Shown here: positions 24,033 through 31,897 of the stretch, piece after piece
How the letters are laid out: each line of letters begins with the position of its first letter
How positions within the stretch are numbered: the stretch's first letter is position 1
From: Caldifarciminota bacterium
Lineage (GTDB): Bacteria > Hydrothermota > 32-111
Assembly: GCA_030592285.1 (NCBI GenBank)
Contig: JAUVJU010000004.1
Span: forward strand, 1-38,391
Direction of reading: 5' to 3'
Length of the DNA stretch: 38,391 nucleotides
Notes under the pieces: model-generated
Seen by the model: the letters and a program-made list of their open reading frames with translations, nothing else
The model's database searches: none
Told to the model about the DNA's origin: nothing
Position numbers and translations under genes: made by a program

Positions 24033-24659
24033 CTATTCTTCAACAACTTCCATCTGTAAAAGTAGATCAACAATTCTATTTGATGCATCTTCCATTGCTC
24101 TGGTGTAATTATTAATCACTTCACTAAATACAACATGTGCTGCTGATGTAGGGATTGCTATTGAAAGACCTGTCATAGTAGTTATAAGTGCCTGTGATAT
24201 ACCACTTGCTACAAGTTTGGGTTCTACTGTACCAGCTAAGGCAATTGAATCAAATGCTGCTACCATTCCTGAGACTGTGCCTAGGAATCCTAACATAGGT
24301 GCAAGCTGAGTTACGGCTGCCAGTGGTGCCATTCCTCTATCAAGAAAGGCAAGTTCCTTAACTCCTGTTTTTGCAATTGCTTCTTCAAGAAGATCCTTGT
24401 TTTTCCCAATATATTGAAATTCCGTAAGCACTGCTTCCATTATTCTTCCTACAGGACTTGGGTTTTTAGAACAATATTCAACTGCATGTTCAACCCCTTC
24501 TGCTTCAATAACATTTTGAAGCTTTTCAATAAATTTTTGCGGACTTTTATTCATTATTAGGAATGTAATTATTCTCTCAATAATAAATACAACAGAAATT
24601 AGAGCTGTTGCTAGCAGGAACCACATTGTCCAGCCACCTCTTTGGAAAAAATCTAACAC
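24033..24659 (-). CDS. exbB: ExbB/TolQ/MotA-family proton channel protein
   Basis: 208 residues with three membrane helices: ~12-32, and the pair around ~115-140 and ~155-180 that carry the family core (L-A-P-M-L-G-F-L-G-T-V-S-G-M, then G-I-S-Q-A-L-I-T-T-M-T-G-L-S-I-A-I-P). The N-terminal F-F-Q-R-G-G-W-T-M is typical. The start is GTG, supported by AGGAGG five bases upstream and by the near-consensus promoter. First gene of the TonB-energising operon. Confidence 0.93.
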   Translation of the reverse strand: MLDFFQRGGWTMWFLLATALISVVFIIERIITFLIMNKSPQKFIEKLQNVIEAEGVEHAVEYCSKNPSPVGRIMEAVLTEFQYIGKNKDLLEEAIAKTGVKELAFLDRGMAPLAAVTQLAPMLGFLGTVSGMVAAFDSIALAGTVEPKLVASGISQALITTMTGLSIAIPTSAAHVVFSEVINNYTRAMEDASNRIVDLLLQMEVVEE

Positions 24660-24714
24660 ATTTTCCTCCTGTTTTAGATTATTAATGTCTTATTTTGTCA
24701 ATTTAACACTTGAT

Positions 24715-24743
24715 ATTATATTCAAATAGGACATAAATGTCAA
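24715..24743 (-). promoter_or_regulatory. Promoter of the exbB-exbD-exbD-tonB operon
   Basis: Minus strand TTGACA (24738-24743), a 17-base spacer and TATAAT (24715-24720): both hexamers and the spacing are consensus. It lies in a 90-base gap, so the Exb/Ton set can be transcribed separately from the genes upstream. Confidence 0.8.
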
Positions 24744-24749
24744 TACATA

Positions 24750-25100
24750 TTAAGTGCTTGTCCAACGGAAATAAATCAAAGATGCAACTATAGCAAAAAT
24801 TCCAGCAAGAAGGATCATACATGCTTCTAATGTACCTACCTGCATTGTTTTCGCAATTAAAGGCAATAGATCATATGGTGTACTTGCTGCAAGAGCTGGA
24901 AAATATACTGTCAATTTGATGATGTGTACTATTGATCCAATCAACATAAATAGAGTTCCAATCATTAATAGGATCCAAATACCTTTTCGTCTGATCATTT
25001 TAAGCAATCTCTTAATAATTAAACCAGAGAAAAACAATGATGCTGCAAAAAGAATAATTCCAATTGTTAAAAGAATTTCAGCTGTAAATAGAATTCTCAT
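24750..25100 (-). CDS. Small membrane protein, four predicted helices
   Basis: 116 residues with hydrophobic helices at ~6-28, ~40-64 and ~92-112 and a weaker one in between at ~66-74. A basic loop (R-L-L-K-M-I-R-R-K-G) separates the first two. No recognisable family. The start overlaps the stop of the preceding small membrane gene (ATGA), so the two are probably subunits of one thing. Position between the Roadblock-like genes and exbB hints at a link with energy coupling or signalling, but nothing shows this directly. Confidence 0.7.
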   Translation of the reverse strand: MRILFTAEILLTIGIILFAASLFFSGLIIKRLLKMIRRKGIWILLMIGTLFMLIGSIVHIIKLTVYFPALAASTPYDLLPLIAKTMQVGTLEACMILLAGIFAIVASLIYFRWTST

Positions 25101-25483
25101 TTGGAACCCCCTTTATGAGGTTTCACAACATTGTAAAATTTATATGAGCCTATTAGGGATAGCAGCCCTGATAAAACAAAGAATCCATAGCTTATCCATG
25201 TTTGCATATCTGTCATTTTCAGATTGCCGATCACCATAAGACTGTATGCCTGAATAATTGCATAGAGAAGAATCCCAGATGGTGCAATCATTATAAACTG
25301 CCAATTTGTTTTTTTCATCAGAACCTGTTCATATCTTTTCGCTATAATCCCAATAAATACAAGTGCAAGCCAAAGGATTATTGCTCCTGCAACTGTTAAC
25401 ATTGCCGATATCATTTTCCAATTAAGAACATATTGTGGAATACCGGTTTGATTAACAATTTGTGAAAGTATTATTAATTTCAT
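25097..25483 (-). CDS. Small membrane protein, three to four predicted helices
   Basis: About 128 residues with hydrophobic helices near ~24-46, ~60-80 and ~90-110 and a basic C-terminus (K-P-H-K-G-G-S-K). The ATG at 25483 is chosen because GGAGGA is six bases upstream; the adjacent ATG at 25486 or a GTG at 25501 are possible. Pairs with the next gene by a four-base overlap. Both carry a 'hydrophobic helix, basic loop, helix' layout and may be distant relatives. Function unknown. Confidence 0.7.
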   Translation of the reverse strand: MKLIILSQIVNQTGIPQYVLNWKMISAMLTVAGAIILWLALVFIGIIAKRYEQVLMKKTNWQFIMIAPSGILLYAIIQAYSLMVIGNLKMTDMQTWISYGFFVLSGLLSLIGSYKFYNVVKPHKGGSK

Positions 25484-25497
25484 CATACTTCCTCCAT

Positions 25498-26172
25498 TCA
25501 CTCGGTTATTTTTACATTAATTTTTTCTATCATTTCTTTCGCATGCGATGGACCTATTATTAATGATGATGATTTAGATAATTTCTTAATAAATAGTTCC
25601 ACTGCTTTATTTGTTAAATTCTTAACATCTATTTTAGATTCCCTAACCATATTATTCACAATATCATCTGTGAAGTCCTCCAAATACTCTTTTGCTATTG
25701 ATTTTACTGTATCAATTATCCCTACATCCAGTTTATAATTTTTCGCGGCTTTCTCTGCTGATGGTTTTTCTTCTATTTTCTGCTCTTTTTTTATTTCATC
25801 CTTTTCCCGAACAAAACCACCCTTTACTGCAATTTTCTTTCTTTCTTTTATCTTTAACTTACCTTTATCACGTTTTCCCTGCGATTTTGCTCCTTTAATG
25901 ACAATCCCTTTTACACTGTTCTGTGTTAAAATTCCATATATATCATTATCATTAAATACAAAAGTGATCTTTTGATTTTCTGTATAAAAAGCAATATTCT
26001 CAATATCTTGTATTTCAGCTGTCTCCAAAGATTGTTTTAATACAACTACTGATTTTTTTATTGCATCATTATCTGCCTTAATATCACCGCTTTTTTCAAC
26101 TATTTCACCAGAATTACAAAAAACATAATCAGCAGAGTATTGTTCTCTCAATTTATCAAGATTTTCTCCCAT
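25498..26172 (-). CDS. Possible Roadblock/LC7-like protein with Lys-rich linker
   Basis: 224 residues in three parts. Residues 1-95 look like a Roadblock/LC7 alpha-beta fold: a Y-V-F-C-N-S-G-E-I-V-E-K-S-G strand-turn as in 'G-x-x-x-x-S-x-G', a helix, then three strands ending Y-G-I-L-T-Q-N. Residues ~95-145 are very rich in Lys and Glu, likely flexible. Residues ~148-224 are helical. Roadblock proteins such as MglB act on small Ras-like GTPases; no MglA-type GTPase is in this window. The fold call is by eye and moderate. Adjacent to a similar gene, so these may form a pair. Confidence 0.5.
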   Translation of the reverse strand: MGENLDKLREQYSADYVFCNSGEIVEKSGDIKADNDAIKKSVVVLKQSLETAEIQDIENIAFYTENQKITFVFNDNDIYGILTQNSVKGIVIKGAKSQGKRDKGKLKIKERKKIAVKGGFVREKDEIKKEQKIEEKPSAEKAAKNYKLDVGIIDTVKSIAKEYLEDFTDDIVNNMVRESKIDVKNLTNKAVELFIKKLSKSSSLIIGPSHAKEMIEKINVKITE

Positions 26173-26179
26173 TACTAAC

Positions 26180-26938
26180 CTACCTCTTATTGAGTTTTAA
26201 AATTACATTCTGGACTTTCTGCTTTGCATCCTTTGCTCCGAATTCTTTTACTGCAAGTTTACACAATGTATCAATTATTTCTTTGGAGTCCTTTTGGATA
26301 TCTTCTTTACTTATAGCCACTGGAACTGTACTTTTCAATTTGATATCATCTGCAATATCAAGAGCAAGTGTGATCTTTTCCATATTCCTTATACCCTCTT
26401 TAACTACATTGACCCATTTTGTTTTTTCTCCGCCAATAGCAAATTCATTGATCAGAAAATTAATTTGTGCTATTTTAGCATTGAACAATTTTCTTTCTAT
26501 TTCGGATAATTTATCTTCATCTTCAATTGCATTAGCAGCATTAAGTAAGTCTCCCATGTCCGATCCGGCTGCAATCTCATCTGGTACTTCGGATGGCTCA
26601 TCCTTGGGAATAACAACCTCTTTTGTTAATTCAAGGAATTTATTATAAAAATTCTGTTCATCTTGTTCCTCAGAAAAAATAAATGCCAAAAAGTCATTTT
26701 CTCTATTAAAGATTATAATATTATCTTTTGATTTAATACTAATTAATTTCATATTAGTTAATGAAAGTTTTTTAAATATGATTTCTCCTGCTGAGCCGAG
26801 AAAAGCACCCGCATCATTAAGAAGTTGATTTTTATTTCCCCATGTTTCCATCACATCTCCATCTTCCTTATTTAGAAGAACAGCAGATTTTACTGGAAAC
26901 TCCTTTTTAAGATTTTCAGCTATTTTAACAAATTCCAT
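26180..26938 (-). CDS. Possible Roadblock/LC7-like protein with helical C-terminus
   Basis: 252 residues. The first ~100 residues fit a Roadblock/LC7 layout: helix, V-K-S-A-V-L-L-N-K-E-D-G-D-V strand and turn, a helix (A-G-A-F-L-G-S-A-G-E-I-I-F), two strands (M-K-L-I-S-I-K and N-I-I-I-F-N-R) and F-L-A-F-I-F. An acidic linker follows and then ~120 residues of helices. Same design as the next gene (Roadblock-like head, charged linker, helical tail). Between a DUF4388-type protein and that paralogue-like gene, eight bases or fewer from each. Cytoplasmic; likely a regulatory scaffold. Confidence 0.5.
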   Translation of the reverse strand: MEFVKIAENLKKEFPVKSAVLLNKEDGDVMETWGNKNQLLNDAGAFLGSAGEIIFKKLSLTNMKLISIKSKDNIIIFNRENDFLAFIFSEEQDEQNFYNKFLELTKEVVIPKDEPSEVPDEIAAGSDMGDLLNAANAIEDEDKLSEIERKLFNAKIAQINFLINEFAIGGEKTKWVNVVKEGIRNMEKITLALDIADDIKLKSTVPVAISKEDIQKDSKEIIDTLCKLAVKEFGAKDAKQKVQNVILKLNKR

Positions 26939-26941
26939 CTA

Positions 26942-27805
26942 TTACCTCTCTTCTCTTGACAATAATTCTTTATGCTTCTTTTTTGCAAGCATTTTACCCA
27001 ATTCCTCATTTGCTCTTTCATTGGACTTTTTATAAAGCATATCTTTTGTTTTTGAATAATATTCTTCTGTTAATATTTTTGTAATTGATTCATCAGAATC
27101 AATCTTTTCATTATTTAATTTTATCATACCTGAGATTGTTTCAAAGCCCTCTAAATTAAGAGAACTAATTATATAGGAAAACCACTCATTTGTATTTGTT
27201 CCTTTAACACTATAAACATCCATTATATTATTAAGCATTTTTTCAAAATTCTGTCTTAATCTTTCTGATTTTGACTTATCAAACAGCAAACCCTTTTCAA
27301 TAAGCCACTCTAATGTCTGACAAACCACTAAAATTGGCAGATTCGAATCATGTATCAATTTATTTATATCTCGTTTACCATCTATTAAACGGATCATTGT
27401 CCAATCGGATTTTCTTAATGCCACATTATCCTGTACACCATCAGCTCGTTTTTCTAATATTGCAGTAAATGGAGGTAACTTTGTCAAAAGATCATCAAAT
27501 TCAATTCTTCTTTTTTCAATATTATGAATTAATTCTAATGTCTCATTTTTCTTAATTGTGTGTTCCTTAATTGCAATTTTGTCTTTATACTGTAAACTGC
27601 CTTTCTTTTCAATAGCAACATTATATATTGCTTCTATTCCTATAAGACCCTTAAATTCTGCATGTACAGGAATACCCTCTTCAAAATATATTTCAGAATT
27701 TTCACCTGCAATATCCAGATATAAAGCACCTGTCCTTTTAGAAGATGAAACCAAATTAATGATCTCTAAAGGACTAAATACTTCCAGATTTGCCGATAGG
27801 TCCAT
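26942..27805 (-). CDS. DUF4388 (PATAN-like) domain protein
   Basis: 287 residues. Residues ~5-80 match the DUF4388/PATAN pattern: F-S-P-L-E-I-I-N-L-V-S-S-S-K-R-T-G-A-L-Y-L, then E-I-Y-F-E-E-G-I-P-V-H-A and G-I-E-A-I-Y. These domains occur in bacterial two-component and gliding/GTPase-related regulators. Residues ~110-185 include I-R-L-I-D-G-K-R-D-I-N-K-L-I, often seen as a winged-helix-like DUF4388 partner segment. The C-terminus is basic and helical. GAGGAG lies five bases before the ATG; it follows the lipoate-ligase gene by one base. With the two Roadblock-like proteins it makes a small regulatory module. Confidence 0.7.
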   Translation of the reverse strand: MDLSANLEVFSPLEIINLVSSSKRTGALYLDIAGENSEIYFEEGIPVHAEFKGLIGIEAIYNVAIEKKGSLQYKDKIAIKEHTIKKNETLELIHNIEKRRIEFDDLLTKLPPFTAILEKRADGVQDNVALRKSDWTMIRLIDGKRDINKLIHDSNLPILVVCQTLEWLIEKGLLFDKSKSERLRQNFEKMLNNIMDVYSVKGTNTNEWFSYIISSLNLEGFETISGMIKLNNEKIDSDESITKILTEEYYSKTKDMLYKKSNERANEELGKMLAKKKHKELLSREER

Positions 27806-27806
27806 G

Positions 27807-28571
27807 TTATCTCCTCTTTACCCATTGTTCATCACAATATTTATCTACCATTTTTCTATACTCAGCATTATCTAACTTAAATGACAATTCTTCCCAATCA
27901 TAACTTAGAAAGTTAAAGAATGATTTATAAAAATTTTCACTTAAGACCTTTATATTATACACTATTTTGTTAATATTTTCAATATTGCTTATATGCATTT
28001 TCGCTGAAAAAACATTATCAAGGTTTTCACTATAATTATTCACTAATATTGTTCCCTGCTGCATAAATCTGTCTTTTAGGAATGTCTGTGCACTGCCAAG
28101 TATTTTTTCTCCATTTAATGTGATCTCATATAATGATGTTGAACTAAAACAATTCTCCGTATATGGAGTATCAGTTTTATTTGAATTAACCTCAACATCT
28201 ATTCCTGCATATTTGAATCCATGTACAAATGCATCCGACAGTAATCTATACCTCTTAGTAAGATTATTACTATTATTAATTAAAATGTTCTTAAATGCAT
28301 TATATGTTGATGAAAAGGAATAGGTCAGATCACCGCTATGAAGCACTGTTCTACCACCTGTTATTCTTCTTGTAATAGGAATATTTTCATTCTCAACAAA
28401 TTCAGTATTACAGCTCCTTATATATCTTTGATTGTATCCAATTGTTATGGATGGTTCTTTAAATACATAAAATCTGAATATTGGCTCTTCAATATGAATA
28501 TATAAATATTCATCAAGAGCCATATTCTCAAAAACATTTAGATCCATAAACTTCATATAATATGCTTTCAT
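27807..28571 (-). CDS. Lipoate-protein ligase A / octanoyltransferase family protein
   Basis: About 254 residues of the biotin/lipoate ligase (BPL/LplA/LipB) fold. Key features are N-M-A-L-D-E-Y-L near the N-terminus, G-Y-N-Q in the ligand pocket, R-R-I-T-G-G-R-T-V-L-H-S-G-D-L-T-Y-S-F (the R-R-x-x-G-G-x-x-V-x-H-x-x-D-x-x-Y signature), and N-G-E-K-I-L-G-S-A-Q with the lysine typical of LplA. It may attach lipoate, attach octanoate (LipM-like), or have another acyl-transfer role. The ATG at 28571 is chosen, five bases after the upstream stop; TTG at 28601 and ATG at 28556 are alternatives, and none has a strong ribosome-binding site. No classic lipoylated E2 or GcvH gene lies nearby. Confidence 0.85.
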   Translation of the reverse strand: MKAYYMKFMDLNVFENMALDEYLYIHIEEPIFRFYVFKEPSITIGYNQRYIRSCNTEFVENENIPITRRITGGRTVLHSGDLTYSFSSTYNAFKNILINNSNNLTKRYRLLSDAFVHGFKYAGIDVEVNSNKTDTPYTENCFSSTSLYEITLNGEKILGSAQTFLKDRFMQQGTILVNNYSENLDNVFSAKMHISNIENINKIVYNIKVLSENFYKSFFNFLSYDWEELSFKLDNAEYRKMVDKYCDEQWVKRR

Positions 28572-28576
28572 TAATA

Positions 28577-29194
28577 TTAACCAAATATTGGTATTATCCA
28601 ATCATAAATTAAAAAGTAGAATCTTCCAATAAGCAGCGATATTCTAGCCATTACTGTATATCCAAATGATGCTCCAAAAGCAATCATTATAAATGTTATT
28701 CCAATTCTAGATGTCCATCCAAGTATACCTTTATGCTCTTTGGAAAAATAGAAATATAGAAGTGTTGTAATAACACCAACAATAATGATTAGATTATTTA
28801 ATGATGTTATATTGAATCCTGTTATAGGCAGTATTGTTGCCTGTATCTGGGGAATCAAAAAACCCTGAATATATCCTGTAACTCCCAATCCTGCTCCTAT
28901 ACCTACCATAAAAGCAATTGACCATCTTGAAAGCCATGCAATTTTGGGAACCCATCTTGATAACATAATAAGTCCAAAAAATGCCGGAATTAACAAAACA
29001 AATTCTCCCCGATTTCGTATGGGTTCAATCAGCATTGGCTGAATAACATAAGCATAGGTATATATAAGCCAATATCCTGCCGAGATTCCAACATAAAATG
29101 ATTCTGCAAATTTATAGAATGGATTATCTTTATAAAGAAATGAATATATACACAGTGTTAATCCTGCTGCTATCCAAATACCAATAGTTATCAT
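28577..29194 (-). CDS. Cassette subunit D (second copy): polytopic membrane protein
   Basis: 205 residues with about six membrane helices. Near-identical blocks are shared with the 31898-32503 protein: I-Y-S-F-L-Y-K-D-N-P-F-Y-K-F after helix 1, and E-H-K-G-I, then R-x-G-I-T-F-I-M-I-x-F-G-A, then M-A-R-I-S-L in the last helices. The polar loop Y-K-D-N-P-F-Y-K is the strongest conserved soluble motif. Fourth gene of the second cassette copy; its ATG overlaps the subunit C stop by four bases. No known family named with confidence. Confidence 0.8.
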   Translation of the reverse strand: MITIGIWIAAGLTLCIYSFLYKDNPFYKFAESFYVGISAGYWLIYTYAYVIQPMLIEPIRNRGEFVLLIPAFFGLIMLSRWVPKIAWLSRWSIAFMVGIGAGLGVTGYIQGFLIPQIQATILPITGFNITSLNNLIIIVGVITTLLYFYFSKEHKGILGWTSRIGITFIMIAFGASFGYTVMARISLLIGRFYFLIYDWIIPIFG

Positions 29195-30033
29195 TTTATG
29201 CCTCCCTTTGCTTTGTTCTTTTTTCTCTTATCAACAAAATAGGCAATATTACCAAAAACTATAAATAGTATTATAAGCATATGTGCAAACGACTGTGCTG
29301 CCATTCCTGCAACAGCCATATCCGGTTTATCTACAAGTATTTCATATTCCGCTGCACCTTTCATACCCCCTACAAGCCCTTCAATTTGTCCTGATTGAAA
29401 AAAGAAATATGCATCGGGTGCTGAGACCGCAGTAAGAGCTAATACAATGCGCTGGTCAAATCTTGCTCCTGCATACTGAACCCATACCTGACCTGTAGCA
29501 CCTGCTTCAAGTCCTATAAGTAGATCAATATCATCATAATTATGAATATTGTTCATTACAGGATACTTTTCTATTAGATCACCTTTATAATCGGAATTAA
29601 AATATGTTCTTATCTCTCTTCCAATACCCACCATTTGTGCAACATAACCAGGTCTATATCCAAGATTTATATAATCAATACCATATTCCTTATTATATTC
29701 CGCAGCAATCTTTTCTAATGCCTGTGTACCAAGCGGAGCCCCTAATTGCCATTGAACAATTAAAATAGGATGAAAATCTTTCATAAAACAATGACTTAAT
29801 AGTGCTTCAAGATATGGCTGAAGTTCAGGCATAGATGCTGCATCATAATCAATGGATATCATCACATTGGCACCCTCTGGTAAATTATTAACTGCATCAT
29901 AAGCCTTTTGTACCGGTTCGCTAACTACAATAGGAAACTTAGGTTTAAAGATTAAAGGAATAATAACTACAATAGCAATTACTATAAATATAATTCTTCT
30001 ATCAATATTTGCTAATTTTTTTATAATATTCAT
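29191..30033 (-). CDS. Cassette subunit C (second copy): membrane-anchored exocytoplasmic protein
   Basis: 280 residues: N-terminal membrane helix (~14-32), a ~215-residue domain probably outside the cytoplasm, a C-terminal membrane helix (~248-266), and a basic tail. Shared with the 32505-33371 protein: V-x-x-x-Y-x-x-I/V-N-x-x-x-P-E-G, S-x-D-Y-D-x-x-x-M-x-E-L, H-C-F, a Y-N-D/Y-D-D-I-D motif and L-K/M-K-G-A-A-E-Y-E before the last helix. The domain looks alpha-beta. I recognise no family. Third gene of the copy, ten bases after subunit B and overlapping D. Confidence 0.8.
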   Translation of the reverse strand: MNIIKKLANIDRRIIFIVIAIVVIIPLIFKPKFPIVVSEPVQKAYDAVNNLPEGANVMISIDYDAASMPELQPYLEALLSHCFMKDFHPILIVQWQLGAPLGTQALEKIAAEYNKEYGIDYINLGYRPGYVAQMVGIGREIRTYFNSDYKGDLIEKYPVMNNIHNYDDIDLLIGLEAGATGQVWVQYAGARFDQRIVLALTAVSAPDAYFFFQSGQIEGLVGGMKGAAEYEILVDKPDMAVAGMAAQSFAHMLIILFIVFGNIAYFVDKRKKNKAKGGIK

Positions 30034-30042
30034 TTTGGCCCC

Positions 30043-30681
30043 TTATGAAAGATAACTTCTTTCAATACCTAAAATTATTCTCAGTGAAACACCAATTGCT
30101 CCAAGGGCAATACCAATAATAATACCTCTTTTGGCTGCCATTTGAGGAACCGACATTATCCATTCAGTAAAAATAGGAATTTTCGGTGATATCATTTCAG
30201 AAATTGGAACCCTTCCAAACATAACAATTATTGCAGTAATAAGTAATAGTGTTGCATCAAAATTCCTTGCTCTAAATGCTCTGTATGCTGCTGATGCAAT
30301 GAAAAATGCAAGAAGAGAGAACATTGTTGACTGCAGCGGTATTATCATATTGTCATACATATACATAAATCCAGAACCGGTTAAAAATGCATTGCCATAA
30401 CGAATTGTACTGATAATGCCAACAATCACAATTAGTAAAAACCCAAAAAGAAGAACAATGGAATAGGCCCAATGATTTTCTTTTCTCTTAATTTTATTTG
30501 TATGCAGCCGTAATAATGAATCAACACCAAGAAGCATTGTAAAGCCGGCAATAATAGAATACCATCTTAATGATATTTCTTCAAAACTGCCAAATGGTGC
30601 ATGTGGTATAAAGAATGCAATGATAATTATTGTTCCTGTTAAGAAACTGATTGCTAATGGAATGCCTTTACCTTTAATCAT
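30043..30681 (-). CDS. Cassette subunit B (second copy): polytopic membrane protein
   Basis: 212 residues with about six membrane helices and a conserved F-I/Y-x-A-S-A-A-Y/F-R-A-F-R-A-R-x-F-D-A-T block in the loop after helix 4, followed by L-L-L-I-T-A, G-R-V-P-I, and R-G-I-x-I-G near the end; I-L-G-I-E-R closes the protein. The paralogue is 33368-34045. The Arg-rich conserved loop suggests a binding face on one side of the membrane. AGGAGG lies four bases before the ATG. Confidence 0.8.
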   Translation of the reverse strand: MIKGKGIPLAISFLTGTIIIIAFFIPHAPFGSFEEISLRWYSIIAGFTMLLGVDSLLRLHTNKIKRKENHWAYSIVLLFGFLLIVIVGIISTIRYGNAFLTGSGFMYMYDNMIIPLQSTMFSLLAFFIASAAYRAFRARNFDATLLLITAIIVMFGRVPISEMISPKIPIFTEWIMSVPQMAAKRGIIIGIALGAIGVSLRIILGIERSYLS

Positions 30682-30690
30682 TGTTCCTCC

Positions 30691-31884
30691 TTAAATTATC
30701 CTTACAAGCCATTCAAACATATCAGTAAAGAATCCTATCTTAAAACCATGTCCCAATAATCCGAGAATAAATCCAATTATCAGAACAAAAACAATAATGA
30801 TCTTAATAAGATCTTCCGCAACAATAGAACCCAGCATTAATGGCTCCCTTTCAAGATAAACAGATGCAGCCATCATTTCTTCACCAATAAGTGTATAATC
30901 GCAGGCAGCTACAAAGAAAGGTAATTGAGCTGTTTCTGTTGTGCCTGCAATCTGAATAGCACCAATAGAATAGCCTGTTTCAGCCAAAATAAGTGATTCT
31001 GCAAAAAAGAGTCCCTGTAAAAATATTGCACCTGGTTTTTCTCTCATCATCATTCCATCAACACCTGCGGCATATCCAAATTGATCCTGAGTTATATACA
31101 TTGTGTCTTCCTTTCTATATGCATCGGGTCTTCCTGCTTCTGTAAATGCTTCCTTCACAACCTCCTGAGCTGTTGTCATTACAACAGGGTCATAGGAAGG
31201 CACCATTATTCTTGTATCATATTCTGCTGCTTTTTTTGCAACCCTTCCAAGGATTGTAAGACCTGCAATTGTTGGAATATCAGTAACATACCCAATTCCA
31301 AGAAGATACATAATGGGTTTACCCATTTCAGTTGACCTCCCTACTGCCTCTTCAACAGCATCAAGTCCCGCAATCTTTCTTATATAAAATGATTTACCTT
31401 TTTTTGCCAAATATATAAACCAGGCAAATGCACCTGCAATAAGAAGAAGTACAATAAATGAATCAAATCGTTCCTTATTAAACCATTGTCCAATTGCCTT
31501 TACAGGCAATGAATTATCCGTTTTCTTAACAATATCATCCTTTTTGAATAAAGCATAATACATATAATTTGTCCCGCCATGCACCATATTATCAGTATGA
31601 ATACCCTTTTCAGGATTCATATCCAATGCAATAGCAGTATCACATTCACCATGAATTCTATGAATATCCATTAAGTATCCCTTTAAGGAATCATTAATGT
31701 CCCATTTAATTGTAATTGAAGTACCATCATCATTGGGAGTATCACATACATTTAAAACAATTCCACTATGCTGCATTTCAGTAATTGCAGTATCAATTAA
31801 AGCCACATTTGTAGAATCAATTAATTCCTGTGAAAATACAGAAATAGATATCATACATAAAAATAATAATAAATGCCGTTTCAC
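30691..31884 (-). CDS. Cassette subunit A (second copy): FnIII-like head, membrane helix, conserved cytoplasmic domain
   Basis: 397 residues. Signal peptide at 1-18 (L-L-L-F-L-C-M-I-S-I-S-V-F-S), a beta-rich region ~40-135 with a fibronectin-III flavour (D-T-P-N-D-D-G-T-S-I-T-I-K-W), a membrane helix ~142-162, then the most conserved part (~170-370): A-G-L-D-A, A-V-G-R-S-T-E-M-G-K-P-I, Q-F-G-Y-A-A, R-E-K-P, I-G-A-I-Q-I-A-G-T and C-D-Y-T-L-I-G-E-E, then a C-terminal helix. Possibly the family known as DUF6754, from memory. Start is GTG: AGGAGG is four bases upstream, and the start codon lies inside a TGCCGT/ACGGCA hairpin. Confidence 0.8.
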   Translation of the reverse strand: MKRHLLLFLCMISISVFSQELIDSTNVALIDTAITEMQHSGIVLNVCDTPNDDGTSITIKWDINDSLKGYLMDIHRIHGECDTAIALDMNPEKGIHTDNMVHGGTNYMYYALFKKDDIVKKTDNSLPVKAIGQWFNKERFDSFIVLLLIAGAFAWFIYLAKKGKSFYIRKIAGLDAVEEAVGRSTEMGKPIMYLLGIGYVTDIPTIAGLTILGRVAKKAAEYDTRIMVPSYDPVVMTTAQEVVKEAFTEAGRPDAYRKEDTMYITQDQFGYAAGVDGMMMREKPGAIFLQGLFFAESLILAETGYSIGAIQIAGTTETAQLPFFVAACDYTLIGEEMMAASVYLEREPLMLGSIVAEDLIKIIIVFVLIIGFILGLLGHGFKIGFFTDMFEWLVRII

Positions 31885-31888
31885 GGCA
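31874..31888 (-). promoter_or_regulatory. Hairpin enclosing the start codon of subunit A, second copy
   Basis: TGCCGT and ACGGCA (minus-strand sense) form a perfect six-base-pair stem with a GAA loop. The GTG start codon lies partly in the stem and the AGGAGG (31889-31894) is immediately beside it. This could limit or set translation between the two cassette copies. Confidence 0.4.
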
Positions 31889-31897
31889 CCTCCTTAT

